Source: Mallotus nudiflorus
Lineage: Eukaryota; Streptophyta; Magnoliopsida; Malpighiales; Euphorbiaceae
Direction: 5' to 3'
NCBI GenBank assembly: GCA_947683625.1
Contig: CANTUR010000039.1
Location: 8,980,001 to 9,044,000, forward strand
Length of the DNA: 64,000 nt
The notes below the pieces were generated by a model that was given only the letters and a program-made list of their open reading frames with translations, was not told the DNA's origin and did not search any database. Shown piece after piece: positions 22,503 to 33,899 of this stretch (within the stretch, counting starts at the first letter, position 1; every line of letters begins with the position of its first letter). The position numbers and the translations under genes were made by a program.

Positions 22503-23352
22503 GCAAACTCAGTTTGTCCCGTAAGATTACGAAGTCTCAATTATAAACTTGACATGTAACACAATTAAGTAACATATATTGTACTTTCTAACTTCAGAAA
22601 TTAAACATCTAATTACGATTATTTTTAACACATTTATAAACTTTTTTTTAATTATGATTTTTAAAAAATCTCATATGTTATTATTTTTTATATAAAATTA
22701 TGGATTATTTAATTAAATAAATAAATATCTCATTAATTTACTAAATTTGTGTAATTTCTTTGCATATGATCAATTTAATTATTAAATCATTCATTAAGTT
22801 AATCAAGAGTCGCTCATTAATCAATGATGTTTAACTTTTTTAAATTAATTAAAGTATTAAATTTAATAACAGTTTACGTGAAAATTAGTTTAAAATATTT
22901 TTTTTCATCTAAAAAAGGTCAATAATCAATTGTTGTAACTTATAATGTTTAAAATTTTAACATTCTTCTATTCATATTTATAGACCCAGCAAAAATAAAT
23001 ATTAATAAAAATAGCATATATGGCTCACTATTGATTAAAAATAAAATGATTTGTGATGAATAAAATTAAATTGATCATAGGCAAAGAAATTACACAAATT
23101 TAGTAAATTAATGAGATTTTTATTTATTTATTTATACATTTATTTCAATAATCCATAATTTTATATAAAAAATGATAATATATAAGATTTTTTAAAAAAT
23201 TATAATTAAAAAGATGTTTATAAATATATTAAAAATAATCATATGATTAGATATTTAATTTTTGAAATGAAAAAATACAATAAATACTATCTAATTATGC
23301 TATAAATGAAGTTTATAATGGAAAGTATATAATACTACGTGATAAACTGAAT
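22503..23352. mobile_element. Fold-back (long terminal inverted repeat) MITE-like element
   Basis: About 300 bp on the left (22,503-22,800) recur inverted on the right (23,060-23,352). Examples are TTACTAAATTTGTGTAATTT at 22,737-22,760 versus its complement at 23,090-23,115, and TTTTTATATAAAATTATGGA at 22,686-22,706 versus its complement at 23,150-23,175. The outer ends match as CTCAGTTTGTCCCGT and TTCAGTTTATCACGT. The spacer of about 260 bp holds no coding frame. The left end contains a small hairpin of its own (GGGCAAACT with AGTTTGTCCC). I cannot fix the target duplication, so the superfamily is open; a Mutator-type fold-back is my best guess. Confidence 0.7.
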
Positions 23353-24743
23353 TCATTTAAAATTTTTTTCTTCGATTGGATGTTTGGAAGTAACGTTAAC
23401 ATGCACTTCCTATTTGCCTATGTTTCTATTGTTAATATATCGCCATAGTAGATATTACATAATTTAATCAAATTTAATATATAATATTTAAAAAACTTTA
23501 AATGAATCAATTTAAATGATTTAGAAATTTAAGTGCATTTTAAGAAAGTAATCGACTTATAGTAAGGTAACATTTGTCAAAAAAGGAATTGCTATAATGC
23601 TTGACAGTGGCAATATTTGCTTTACCTATTCACAGTAGCGTGATGCTTGGCAGCTACTGCTCATAGTTATTTTTTTAATTACTGCTGATTGTTAGTAATT
23701 AATAAAAGGAAAAAATTAATATTGAGGACTCTAAAATTTATTTTTTACAGGAAAAAAAATTAAAAATAATATAAATATTAAAAGATAAAATATGGTATAA
23801 ATATTAGAAATATAAAATCTTAATAACCAAAAGAAAATAAGTTTTGTTAAGAAATCGAAAAAAAAAATTAAAATTTTAAATCTGTAAAGTTCGAAAATGT
23901 AGATATACAAAATTAAATTTTAGAGACTTAAAACTAAAGTCGATAAATTTGTGAGTCTCAATATGAGTTTTACCTAAAAGTAATCCATTTGGCAACCATT
24001 TGGCAAAATTTCTCTAGTTGTTGTTACCATCTTACATGACCATTAAGAATTAAATTATTATTAACAGTAACTTTATATATCTTACAATATTTTTAATTAT
24101 ATAAATTATTTAAAATATTATATAGTAATCGATAATAATTTATTATCTTTAATTTATATATTATTAAAAATGTTAATAGGAATTTTTAAAATTTTAGCAT
24201 AAAATATAAATTTTACTAAAATAAAATATTTTTAAAAATATAAATATTACAATTATTTAAATACTAATTTGAATTTAAACTAATATTTATTTTATTATGA
24301 ATTATAAAAAAGTTAAGACCTAATAAAATTTTTGTTTATGTGGTTTTCACTTTTGACAAATTTGTTTCCATGGTTTTTTAGGGGACGCTTTTTGTTTTTC
24401 CTTAGAAAATTTAGGTTCACTTAAATGTCTTGTGCGACATAAATTTTATAGTTTGATACTTTTCTAAACAACATGGGTAAAAAATATATGATTTAATATG
24501 AAAGTAATATGAATATTTATAGTAAAATAATTTATAAAGTGACATATCATTTAACTAACTGTAATAAACTCATAATCAATCAAATATAGATATATTTTTT
24601 TATTATGAATAAAAAATTTATTTTTAAAATAAATTCATAGTACTTTGAAAAAAACCAATTATTTAGATTTATTATAAATTATATATAAAATAATTTTATC
24701 ATTGAAATTTAATGTTATATTAATGTTCAATTATTTAGATTTA
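23353..24743. other. AT-rich intergenic DNA with a possible small inverted-repeat element
   Basis: GGTAACATTTGTCAAAAAAG near 23,569 and, inverted, GGTAACAACAACTAGAGAAA near 24,035 could be the ends of a 470 bp MITE, but only the first seven bases match well and no target duplication is evident. Otherwise I see nothing. The last 80 bases (24,661-24,743) are one copy of a duplication that resumes after the next MITE. Confidence 0.35.
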
Positions 24744-25103
24744 GGCATAATACACACTTCGCATAATTTGTTAGTTTGACATCTTAATTTGTAATTTTTT
24801 CATTTCAACACTTAAACTTGCATAAAAAGCACTAGTATGTAGTAATATAATGACATAATGCATCTACTACTCCATGTACTTGTCAATTTCTCTCATTTTG
24901 GCACTTCTACTTGCAATTGTTGGTCTGTCAAACCCTTGAAATTTGGCACATGTTAATTTGTTATTCTATGCTACATATGATGACAAGGGCTTCAAAATTA
25001 TATTAATTTTTGGAGAGTTTGAGTATTAAAATGGTAAAATTATAAGTTAAGTTGTCAAATTGACAAAAAATGACAAATATAGAGGTCATGGATGTATTAT
25101 GCC
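24744..25103. mobile_element. 360 bp MITE with 9 bp target duplication
   Basis: The ends are inverted repeats starting GGCATAATACA on both sides and remaining alignable for about 80 bp (TTTGACAwCTTAAnTT, then TCATTTCAACACTTAAACT against CCATTTTAATACTCAAACT). The flanks are perfect 9 bp repeats, TTAGATTTA at 24,735-24,743 and 25,104-25,112. Long inverted ends plus a 9 bp duplication indicate a Mutator-like (MULE-derived) MITE. No coding capacity is present. Confidence 0.88.
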
Positions 25104-25423
25104 TTAGATTTATTATAAATCTTATATAAAATAATTTTATTAATGAAATTTAATGTCATATTAATGTTTCTTTTAAAAATAAATATGGTATTAGTTGTTA
25201 GGTTATTAAGGTGCAAAATATATGAAGCAAAAATACTTAAATGTTACAAAAAATTATTATAGGACTAGTTTTATCATAAGTCAACATTATAAAAATTAAA
25301 ATTTTACTTTTTTCGAAAATTAATTGCATAAATTTAATTTAAGAGAAGTTATTTTGATATTGATTTTTTTAAAAGGATAATATAGTCAAAATAAAAAAAT
25401 AAGTTTAGACTTAGTATGAGCCT

Positions 25424-25847
25424 TGAAAAGGTCCTAGAGGGGGCTGAATAGTGTTAATTAAGTTTAATGAAAGTTTTAATAAAGACTAAGAAATAAAAAG
25501 AAAATCAATGAAAGAGAAGAGAAAAATCGACATAAGAATTTGGTTTCTTGATGAACCTATATCTCCATCTAACTTATCTCTCGAGTTAGGATTTTGCAAA
25601 TTCACACTAAATCTATTACTCTAGATTGATCTACAACCTTTGAGTTTTGAGGTTCAACTCAAATTTTTTACAAATTGAGCTTTCTCAAGCTAAGCTCTAA
25701 CCAATTTATCAAAATTCCAAGTGTTTTATGGATCATACTTAAATCAATTCTTCAGAGAGGATCCTCACTTCCCTTCTTCTTAACCCAAAAAAGAGTGGAA
25801 GATAACAATTCCTAACTCTAATCATACAACCCAAACACACAAAGTGT
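25424..25847 (-). mobile_element. Left part of a copia-family LTR, split by element C
   Basis: This segment begins TGAAAAGGTCCTAGAGGGGG and aligns with the LTRs starting at 40,524 and 43,661 (same orientation). Shared blocks include CTGAATAGTG, a purine-rich stretch and ATCTCCATCTAACTTATCTC. It stops at the target site AGTGT (25,843-25,847) where element C is inserted, and the LTR resumes at 38,222. Confidence 0.75.
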
Positions 25848-26047
25848 TGTTATGACTCGTATTTTTTTATTTATTAAATTAAAAAGGGGAATTATTGAGT
25901 TTTAAATATTTTTTATTCAATTTGTGTTAAATGAATATTTTTAATAAAATTTATTATTAAGAGTATTTTAGTAAAATAATTAATTTAGTGTATATTGTAT
26001 ATATGAATTTATTTATGTGTGTGTGTGCGTGTGTGTGTGTGTGTGTT

Positions 26048-26133
26048 TTTTTTTTTTCACTTTTACTTTTACTTTTCTTATTAATATATATATATATTAA
26101 TAAGAAAAGTAAAAGTAAAAGTGAAAAAAAAAA
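26048..26133. repeat. 86 bp perfect palindrome in the 5' LTR of element C
   Basis: Arms of 43 bases, 26,048-26,090 and 26,091-26,133, are exact reverse complements with no spacer. The centre is TTAATATATATATATATTAA, flanked by ACTTTTCTTA and TAAGAAAAGT. It directly follows a GT microsatellite. The corresponding place in the 3' LTR (35,535-35,595) has the purine-rich side only, so the palindrome is not part of the ancestral LTR. The two overlapping open frames here are mirror images created by the palindrome, not genes. Confidence 0.95.
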
Positions 26134-26220
26134 TGTGGCTACTGCCACTTCTTCTTCTTCTTCTTCACCTTATTTTCTTTTCTTTTCCTTTCTTAATTCT
26201 TCTTCCCCCACCGACAGAGC

Positions 26221-27767
26221 TGATATAATGCAAATATGCATAGTTATTTAGGCTTGTTAAGGTCTATTTTCATTTCATTTCATTATGTTTTATGTGTTTG
26301 TTTGATTAGTGAATGGATGTTTTTGCTTGATTATCAATAGGACTTATTATGTAAGTTCTATAAATGATTTAGGGCTTAAATGTGCATTAGAAGACACTTG
26401 GAATTGGTTGGAGCAAGCTAGAAGGAAAATGGATCAAGCTTGGATCAACAAGGAAAGGTGACGAGTCGTCACTAAGAGCTTCTGTGACGAGTTTTCACTC
26501 CTTGACAAGTCGTCACACTCGTGCCTAGTAAAAAAGATGCAATTTTCTGGTTTGAGCAGTTTTTGTATTTCAGCCATAAATCTGTCTACAGACATCCAAA
26601 TTAGGTGATTCAAGTTGCTCTAGAAAGATAACAGAATGTTCTACAACTTTTATGAAGCAACTTTCTAGAGATAAAGTTATCTGGATAGACGAAATTGCCC
26701 TTGAATTTACAGAATCTGCACAGGATGGTGACTTTTCATGTCAAGTGGTGTTTTTCCAAGTTCAATCTTATTTTAGACACTTCCAGCAGCTTCCAAGCTC
26801 TATATATACATCATTTCTGGTCTGAAGAAAGAAATGAACCGAAATAGAGAGAAAGAACACAAGAAAAAAATATGAATCAATAGAGTGTTTTATAAGTACT
26901 ATTATCTTTTAGTTTTGGTGATAGTCATTGTATAACACTTGAAGGAGACAAAAGCCAAGGGCAAGAGGAGATCATCCTAAGTATCAAAAAAATCTTAGGA
27001 AGTCATAGAAGGGAGTCTTACTTATTCAATTCTTTATCTTTTCTTTCTATGTTGAATTTGATCTTCTTTTGTTGCTTCTTAATCATGTATCTAGGCTAAG
27101 TCTTTTTATATGGGAATTATAATGATGAATTAAATAAGAACTACATCTTTATCTTATATTTTTTATGATTTAATTTCAATTAGTGCTTACTTGTGTTTAT
27201 GTATGCTTGATCATCATATGTAACTTGTCAATCAAATTTTGTTGGGTATCGTAAACGGAATTTGGTGGAAGATAATTGAATTTACTAAAGACTGTAATTT
27301 TGTTGGGTATCGTATAGGGAATTCCTCTTAAGGGAGATATAATTAGTATAATATGATTTATGGTCTTCTCTTATCTCTACAATACAAAGAGAGTGCTTAT
27401 AGACTCTAGGAGAAAATACCTTTAATCAACAATGAGAGTTGCTTTTAGAGACTATAGGCTAATTTCCAATCAACTTATTTTATGATAACTATGTTTAAGT
27501 TCTTATTTGGTTTTAATTTGTGATTTTCCCATACACATATATATATATTGTTTGTTTTAATATTTTAGAATAGTTAGAGTAATTAGTATTTCTTTAGTAG
27601 TTTAGAATTAAATAGAACCATTAAATATCTTCATTTATAATTTTTTGCCTATCCATCTAAGTATCTATTCGGTTAATATAAATTCTGACCAAATCTCGAG
27701 TGTTCGACACCCTACTTGCTCTATACTAAGTCCTTAGAGACTAAGGTATACAATTTGACCCATTTCA
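26221..27767 (+). mobile_element. Nested solo LTR inside the 5' LTR of element C
   Basis: The segment is absent from the 3' LTR. It starts TGATATAATGCAAATATGC, ends CCCATTTCA, and is flanked by the perfect 5 bp duplication AGAGC at 26,216-26,220 and 27,768-27,772. It holds no coding domain, has a TATA box (CTATATATACA near 26,800) and a downstream leader-like stretch. It resembles the 1.5 kb LTRs of Athila-type gypsy elements, but that lineage call is from general appearance only. The orientation is inferred from the TATA box. Confidence 0.88.
26797..26808 (+). promoter_or_regulatory. TATA box of the nested solo LTR
   Basis: CTATATATACAT lies a little over a third of the way into the LTR and is followed by a purine-rich A/G tract. 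It gives the orientation of the solo LTR. Confidence 0.5.
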
Positions 27768-27867
27768 AGAGCCACACACCACCCACCTACCATCGCCACT
27801 CCCTCACCATGCCGGACAGCCCACATCACTGCTAGCATGCCAACACCTTCGGCAACCCCTCCTTCCT

Positions 27868-27874
27868 TCTCTCT

Positions 27875-27966
<92 letters not shown>
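27868..27966. repeat. CT microsatellite in the 5' LTR of element C
   Basis: This is a nearly 100 bp CT/TCT run. The 3' LTR has only about 30 bp of CT at the homologous place (35,758-35,788). The Glu-Arg open frame on the minus strand is an artefact of the repeat. Confidence 0.92.
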
Positions 27967-27968
<2 letters not shown>

Positions 27969-29929
27969 TTCTCTATCTCTCTTAGTTTTGGTTAGTTGTT
28001 GGATTGTAAAGGGGCTCATTGACGACGATTTCGACCACCACTGATGATGCTGTCAGTCTTGGTCTAAAGCTTTCCATTCGAGCTTCGATTCTCCCAAGTC
28101 AATTTGACTGAGTAACACCAAGAACGATTCCAATTTTGGTCATTTTCTTTTAGGTAAATTTTAGTTAATTTGGTTAACTAAGTTTGAATTTGATTTTATT
28201 AGGTTTAATGGTTAGTATATTATTGAAATTGAGGTTGAAATCTTTCTTTTGATGTATTTTGCAAAATTTTTTGAATTTTTCAAGAGTCAGGTACTATTCA
28301 AGTTACTTTCTGGACAGTCTTAGGTGGAAATTTTCTATATATTATTTAGATTAAACTCTGTGAAGAAAGTTTTGTGAAATTACGTATAGAATTTGAGATA
28401 TAAATTTTTTTAAGGTTATGCATAAATATGTCTTTTTGAGAAATCGTTGGAAATTAATAAATTATTTAATTTTAATTAAAATTGTTGTTAATTATTCTAT
28501 TTTAGACTATTTTGAATAATAAAAGTGTGAAAAATAATTTTTATAATTTTTTCCTAAATTTAGTTAATTAGTAGTATTTTTAGAAAATTAAACAAATAAT
28601 AAATTTATTTATTATCTTTTGAGTCTAAATGAGCATTTTATTATTTTTATGATATTCATAAATGATTTTAATAATTATTTACAATTTATGTTGATTTATT
28701 TGTAAAATGAAAATTTTATTCCATTAATGGATTTTATTGGCAATTATTATTTGTGAACTAAAATTTTATTATTTATTGGAAAATAATTTCTTTAATATTT
28801 TTATGATATATTTTGGTGATTTGAGAAAAATATACTTATTTTTATATTTTGTGATGATTGGTTTTGAGTTGGGTGCGAAATATAGTTCAGAAGCTCAACC
28901 TGAGATGTTAAGCCTTGGAATATTTTGAAGTGTGTTTTTGTGCAAGATTGACTCTACTTTTAATAGAGAGATGTATGTTTTACAAAGGAGACTCGGCTAA
29001 ATTTTTGGTAGATTTCTCGTAAAACCTGACATCGGGTCTACGTTAAGTTTTGAGTGTTTTTAGAGTTGAGTTTTATATCACATTTTCTTTAGAAATCCAG
29101 AATACATAAGTTTAGGATTTTTATCCTAATTAATTTATTATTATTTTTTTTTTCTATAGTCGTACCGAGACCAAGGCCTATAAGACAGAGCCAATCAAGT
29201 CGTCATAGAGGAGCACATTTCGGCTATGAATTATTATTATATGTATGCATTACATGTAGAAAATATTATTGGCATCCATATTTTTAATAAATATGAATTT
29301 TATTATGCTATGTTGCATTAAATGTTAAATGTTATTGTTGTTATATATATGTTTGCAAATATATAAATGTGAATAATTATTTGTGTAATTTTTTATGTTG
29401 CTTATATTTTAATATGATTTTATTATTTTATTTTTGATATGATGTTTTGGAGGATAGTTGTAGAATGTGCTACCTAGTGGGCTACACTGGGATTATTGTG
29501 CAACAATATGCTAGTTACTAGGCTATGAAATTTTTATTGATATGAGATATTGTTAAGATGATTATTAAGATTGTGAATAAAGAGTGGTGTGGTTGCGAAA
29601 GCTCGGTTGACTTAGTGTTTCGAGGCCAATCATGCTGGTAGTGAGATTACGAGAGCTTGGTTGACTTGGTGTTTTTGGGCTAGTCCACTATCAAATTTGA
29701 GAAGGGAAATAATTTTGGATTTAAGTGAGGCTGTTGGCTAGTGAGGTTCAATGATTGAGGTTATGAAAAATTTTAGAGTTATGCTCCGATCCTCCACCCA
29801 AAATCTTTTTGCATTTATTTGTTTGTTTTAAAATGTGATTTCTAGCATTTATATGAAAGGCATGTATAACATAAATATATAAATATTACTATACTGATGC
29901 TTGAATATATGTGTCCTTAGGTTGCATGC

Positions 29930-29931
<2 letters not shown>

Positions 29932-29991
<60 letters not shown>
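29932..29991. repeat. TA microsatellite in the 5' LTR of element C
   Basis: About 30 TA units. The 3' LTR has only a short TATATATA there (about 37,804), so the run expanded after insertion or contracted in the other copy. Confidence 0.92.
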
Positions 29992-29995
<4 letters not shown>

Positions 29996-30401
29996 GATTC
30001 ACTCAATAAGGTATGACCCCTTTTAATTATTTTTTAGGATCCTTTTCATCAGACCTCTATAGTATTTCTCTTCATCGAACCCTTTCTTTACCGGTCGATT
30101 TATGTAAATTACGAACTATCACTCCTTTATTTATTAGATGTTGCAGTAGTCATATGTCTTGCTATAGTATTTTATATTATTATTGACTGAGGTTTTGTAT
30201 TTGAATATTTATATGAACATATTTTATTATGATATGATATGGAGATTTCTATATGTTTTAAAAAAATTTTAATTCTAAAGTATATTTATGTTTATATTTT
30301 GTTGAGTTTTTATATTTTAGGCTTGTTGTGGGTTCCAGATTCTTGTGAATTCCTATTCCTTAGCACCGATCATGACTCCCGGGTTTGGGTCTTGACAAAG
30401 T

Positions 30402-30413
30402 TGGTATCAAAGC
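30402..30413 (+). other. Primer-binding site of element C
   Basis: TGGTATCAAAGC, the tRNA-iMet complement with one change (canonical TGGTATCAGAGC), starts four bases after the LTR end. Confidence 0.88.
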
Positions 30414-30585
30414 CTAGGTTTAGTATGGTTGGAAGTAGGTTGCTAAAATTTGAGTTTTCTTTGAAACTAATGCAACAATTAGGTTCGATTATGTCTTTGA
30501 AAGTCTTCTTTGCTTCAGAATTCTGTGTAACCATTAGGATGTCTATTTTTATTTAAATTGTCTATTTTATTTATATTTTTTTAGA

Positions 30586-31900
30586 ATGAGGAAGAGAGCA
30601 CAAGTTAGTCTATTGGTCGTTGAGTCCGAGGATAAAGAGTCCTACCAGGAAGTGATTTTATCCCCTGAGCCACTGGTTAGGCATAGGGGTAGAGGTAGAG
30701 GTAGACCTAGAGGAACAACAAGTCACCATAGACAGAGAGCTGTAGGATAAGGAACTTGCATGCTAGGATTTTAAGGAAGTTGCTTTTACACCAAGAGTTT
30801 AGCAAGTGCAATAACTATACCCCAGGCTACGCCACCTATATAGCCTCTATATCTATAAAAAGTTCAGGGTATGTCAGACCCGAAGGTAGCTTTGTTTTAT
30901 GCCATAGTTGATAGGATATCCTTTGATGGGACTTTAAACCAACTCAATTTTCTTCACATGATTGAGTCGAAGACTCGGACTGTATACACCAAGTATTAGC
31001 AGATTCTGATTGTCGAGTTATCAGTTGAGGGGTCAATGTTAGATTGGTTTGTTCAAGTGATCCATCCCTATATGATAACACTCATGTAGGCTTTGTTTAG
31101 AGAGTGGTTCATGAGAAGATTCTACCTAAAGCCAATAAGGATAAGTTACAGACTCTGGCTGATGAATTTTTCCAGAGGTAAAAGGTCGGTATAGGAGTAT
31201 ACCATAGAGTTTATTTGATTTTCTAGATATGTTGAAGACATGATGAAGGACTAATATTTTATCATCACCACATATGTTATTAGATTGGGTTTTGCATTTG
31301 CTAGGATGCCTACTGCAGGGTTGACTCTCGAGTCAATCACAGGGTTAGCTAAAGAGATCAAGCTTAGGCTTATCAGGCAAGGAGTTATGCCTGATTTATA
31401 TCAAATGGGATAAAACAGAGTATGAGGATATCAGGATACTCCATATTTGACATTTCATATTAGCTCCAGTAGTCAGCCTAGAGGATCTATTAAACAAGGC
31501 TACAGACCTCAATAGAGAGTCCATAGGAGCAGCAGACATAGCTATAGTAGGACTTATAGACTTGTTAGATTTGGTTCAAGTGCTACCAACAGTAGTAGTG
31601 GGTAGAGTTCTAGATATGGTAACATATGATATGTAGCCAGTGCCTACTAGACATGTGGGAGAGTCCATTAGGGACTATGTTATATGGCTTTAGGAGCATG
31701 TTTTCGATATGGAGAGATGGGAAATTTTGCTAGAACATTTCCTTATTCTAGTTTTTTGCATCAGTTTCCCTAATCATCTTCAACTAGTGTAGCTCCAGGT
31801 CAAGTTTAGCTACTGCCATTTCAGTGCCCAAGTACTTCTCAGTTTGTCACTTAGCAAGGGAGAGGCAGATGGGGTAGACGTAGTGCTAGAGGATTTGGAC
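30586..31900 (+). pseudogene. gag of element C
   Basis: The ATG at 30,586 opens MRKRAQVSLLVVESED, followed by an Arg/Gly-rich patch (RHRGRGRGRPRG) and a stop. The capsid-like domain appears around 30,890-31,070 as VDRISFDGTLNQLNF, ILIVELSVEGSMLDWF and HPYMI. The nucleocapsid knuckle near 31,690-31,740 reads GACFRYGEMGNFARTFP, where CFRCGxxGHFARxCP is expected: two of the three zinc Cys and the His are gone. Frames shift several times and TAG stops are common. The protein would have formed the particle shell and bound the element RNA. Confidence 0.78.
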
Positions 31901-31929
31901 AAGCTTCTACCAGCCAATAGAGAGGCAGA

Positions 31930-32480
31930 GGCCAGACCAGAGTCTTAAGTTTCATGCAGCAGGATGCTCAAGCATCCAATGTAATGGTAGTAGGCATACT
32001 CCTAGTATGTTAATATGATGCTAGAGTTTTAATTGATCCAGGTGCTACTCATTCTTTTGTGTCCCCTATTTTTACTTCAAATTGAGTTGACAAGCTGCAA
32101 GGATTGTAATTCCTTTATTAGTTGCCACACCTCTAAGTAATTCATTAGACACTAATGTAATTCTTTATGGGTGTCATGTGTTGGTAGAAGGTAAAGAGCT
32201 ACTTGTAGATTTGGTGTTATTGGATGTAATCCTGGGAATGGATTAGTTGTCTCAACATCATGCTATTATGGATTGTCATAACAAGGAAGAGATTTTTAGA
32301 ATTTTAGGTGTAGAGGAATTCAATTGTATGGGTGATAAGATTTTTGCACCTCAGAATCTTATTTTTGCTATTATAACAAGGATGATTTTGAGAAAAGGGT
32401 GTCAGGGATACTTGGCATAGGTTAGGGATACTGGAGCAGAAGTGACATCCATCTTAGATGTTCCTATATCATGTGAGTTT
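31930..32480 (+). pseudogene. Protease of element C
   Basis: ARVLIDPGATHSFVSPIF near 32,020-32,075 is the catalytic loop, with DPGATHSF in place of the usual DSGATHSF, so the catalytic Asp survives but the following Ser is Pro. Further along, VLLDVILGMD-like sequence is present with one stop (about 32,215-32,250), then HAIMDCHNKEEIFRILG. Confidence 0.75.
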
Positions 32481-32559
32481 CCAAATGTCTTCCCTAATGC
32501 ATTGTTAGGTTTACCATCTCATAAGGAGATTGAATTCTGCACTGCTCTTATCTCTATAT

Positions 32560-33330
32560 CGCCTTATAGGATGGCCCCTACAAAGTTGAAAGAGTTAAAG
32601 GAGCAGTTGTAGGACTTGATGGACAAGAATTTCATAAGACCTACTTCTCCTTGGGGTGCACTAGTCTTGTTTGTGAAGAAGAAGGATGGTACTCTGAGAT
32701 TGTGCATTGATTATAGAGAATTGAACAATGTGACTATTAAGAACAAGTATCCTCTTTCGAGGATAGATGATTTTTTCGATTAGCTTTAGGGTGCATAATT
32801 CTTTTCTAAGATCGACTTTAGGTTGGGCTATCATCAATTATGGATCTATGAAGCCGATATTCCTAAAATAACATTTCATATTAAATATGGCCACTATGAG
32901 TTTATAGAGATCTCCTTCAGATTAACCAAAGCACCAACAGCCTTTATGGATTTGATGAATAAAGTGTTTAGACCATTTTGGGATCAGTTTATAATAGTTT
33001 TCATAGATGATATATTAGTGTATTTGAAGAGCATGGAAGAGCATGTATATCACTTAAGAACAGTGATACAGATATTAAGAGAATAACAACTTTATGCTAA
33101 GTTCTCAAAGTGTGATTTTTTGTTAGAAAGTGTAGCATTCTTTGGGCATGTAGTGTCTAAGGATGGCATACATGTTGATCCATAAAAGATTGAAGTAGTT
33201 TCTGAGTGGCCTAGACCGACAATAGTTATAAAGATTCGGAGTTTCTTGGGTTTCACAGGGTATTATAAGAGGGTTACCTAGGATTATTCAAGGATTTCAA
33301 CACCTATAGCTTGCCTAACTCAGAAGAATG
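32560..33330 (+). pseudogene. Reverse transcriptase of element C
   Basis: Motifs in order: [64 protein letters not shown] (first catalytic Asp), [29 protein letters not shown] at 32,998-33,024 (catalytic pair), [15 protein letters not shown] and RSFLGFTGYY. The order and spacing are complete. Stops replace Gln in the DQLQGA block, among others. Confidence 0.9.
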
Positions 33331-33399
33331 TGAAGTTTATATAGTCAGACGCATGTGAGAATAGCTTATAAGTGTTAAAGGAAATGTTAACTACAACTC

Positions 33400-33800
33400 T
33401 AGTGTTGACTTTGCCTAATAGAGTAAACAAGTTCACTATGTACTGTGATGCTTCTAGACTTGGCCTAGGTTGTGTATTAATGTAGGATGGAAGGGTAGTA
33501 GCTTATGCTTCTAGGTAGTTAAAGAAGCACAAGCAAAATTATCCTACTCATCACCTAAAGACGGTCACTATAATCTTTTCTCTTAAGATTTAGAGGCATT
33601 ATCTATATAGTGTAACATGCAAAATCTACACTAGCCACAAAAGTCTAAAGTATATCTTTTAGTAAAGAGATTTGAATCTCAAACAAAGGAGATGACTAGA
33701 ACTTCTGAAGGATTATGACTATGATATCTTATACCATCCAAGCAAAGCTAATGTGGTAGTAGATGCCTTGAGTAGGAAGTCCTTAGGTAACCTTGCTCAC
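33400..33800 (+). pseudogene. RNase H of element C
   Basis: FTMYCDASRLGLGCVLM near 33,433-33,482 carries the first catalytic Asp. The HDLELAA block appears as HHLKTVT, so the catalytic Glu is lost, and TDHKSL has become TSHKSL. The tether after it reads YDILYHPSKANVVVDALSRKS near 33,720-33,780, the conserved end of gypsy RNase H. Confidence 0.85.
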
Positions 33801-33899
33801 ATTAGTGTGGAAAGGAGACCGTTGATCAAATAGATGCACAAGTTAGTGGATTAAGGGTTGATGATGAAGATAACTAGGTAAGGAGGATTCATAGATCAG

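Larger units (their letters stand above)
25848..30397 (+). repeat. 5' LTR of element C
   Basis: The LTR starts TGTTATGACTCG and ends GGGTCTTGACA. It is 4,550 bp long but includes a 1,547 bp nested solo LTR plus its 5 bp duplication; without these it is about 3.0 kb, close to the 2.8 kb 3' LTR. It contains an 86 bp palindrome, a CT microsatellite at 27,868-27,966 and a TA run at 29,932-29,991. None of these is matched by an equally long tract in the 3' LTR. Confidence 0.88.

Noticed and set aside
23569..24040. Possible 470 bp hAT-like MITE with GGTAACA ends
   Set aside because: Only about seven terminal bases match and no 8 bp target duplication is visible.
25957..26251. Two overlapping open frames on opposite strands that share one peptide rich in Leu, Phe, Lys and Ser
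   Set aside because: They are mirror products of the 86 bp palindrome in an LTR and are not genes.
27804..28019. Minus-strand Glu-Arg-rich open frame
   Set aside because: It is a translation of the CT microsatellite within the element C LTR.
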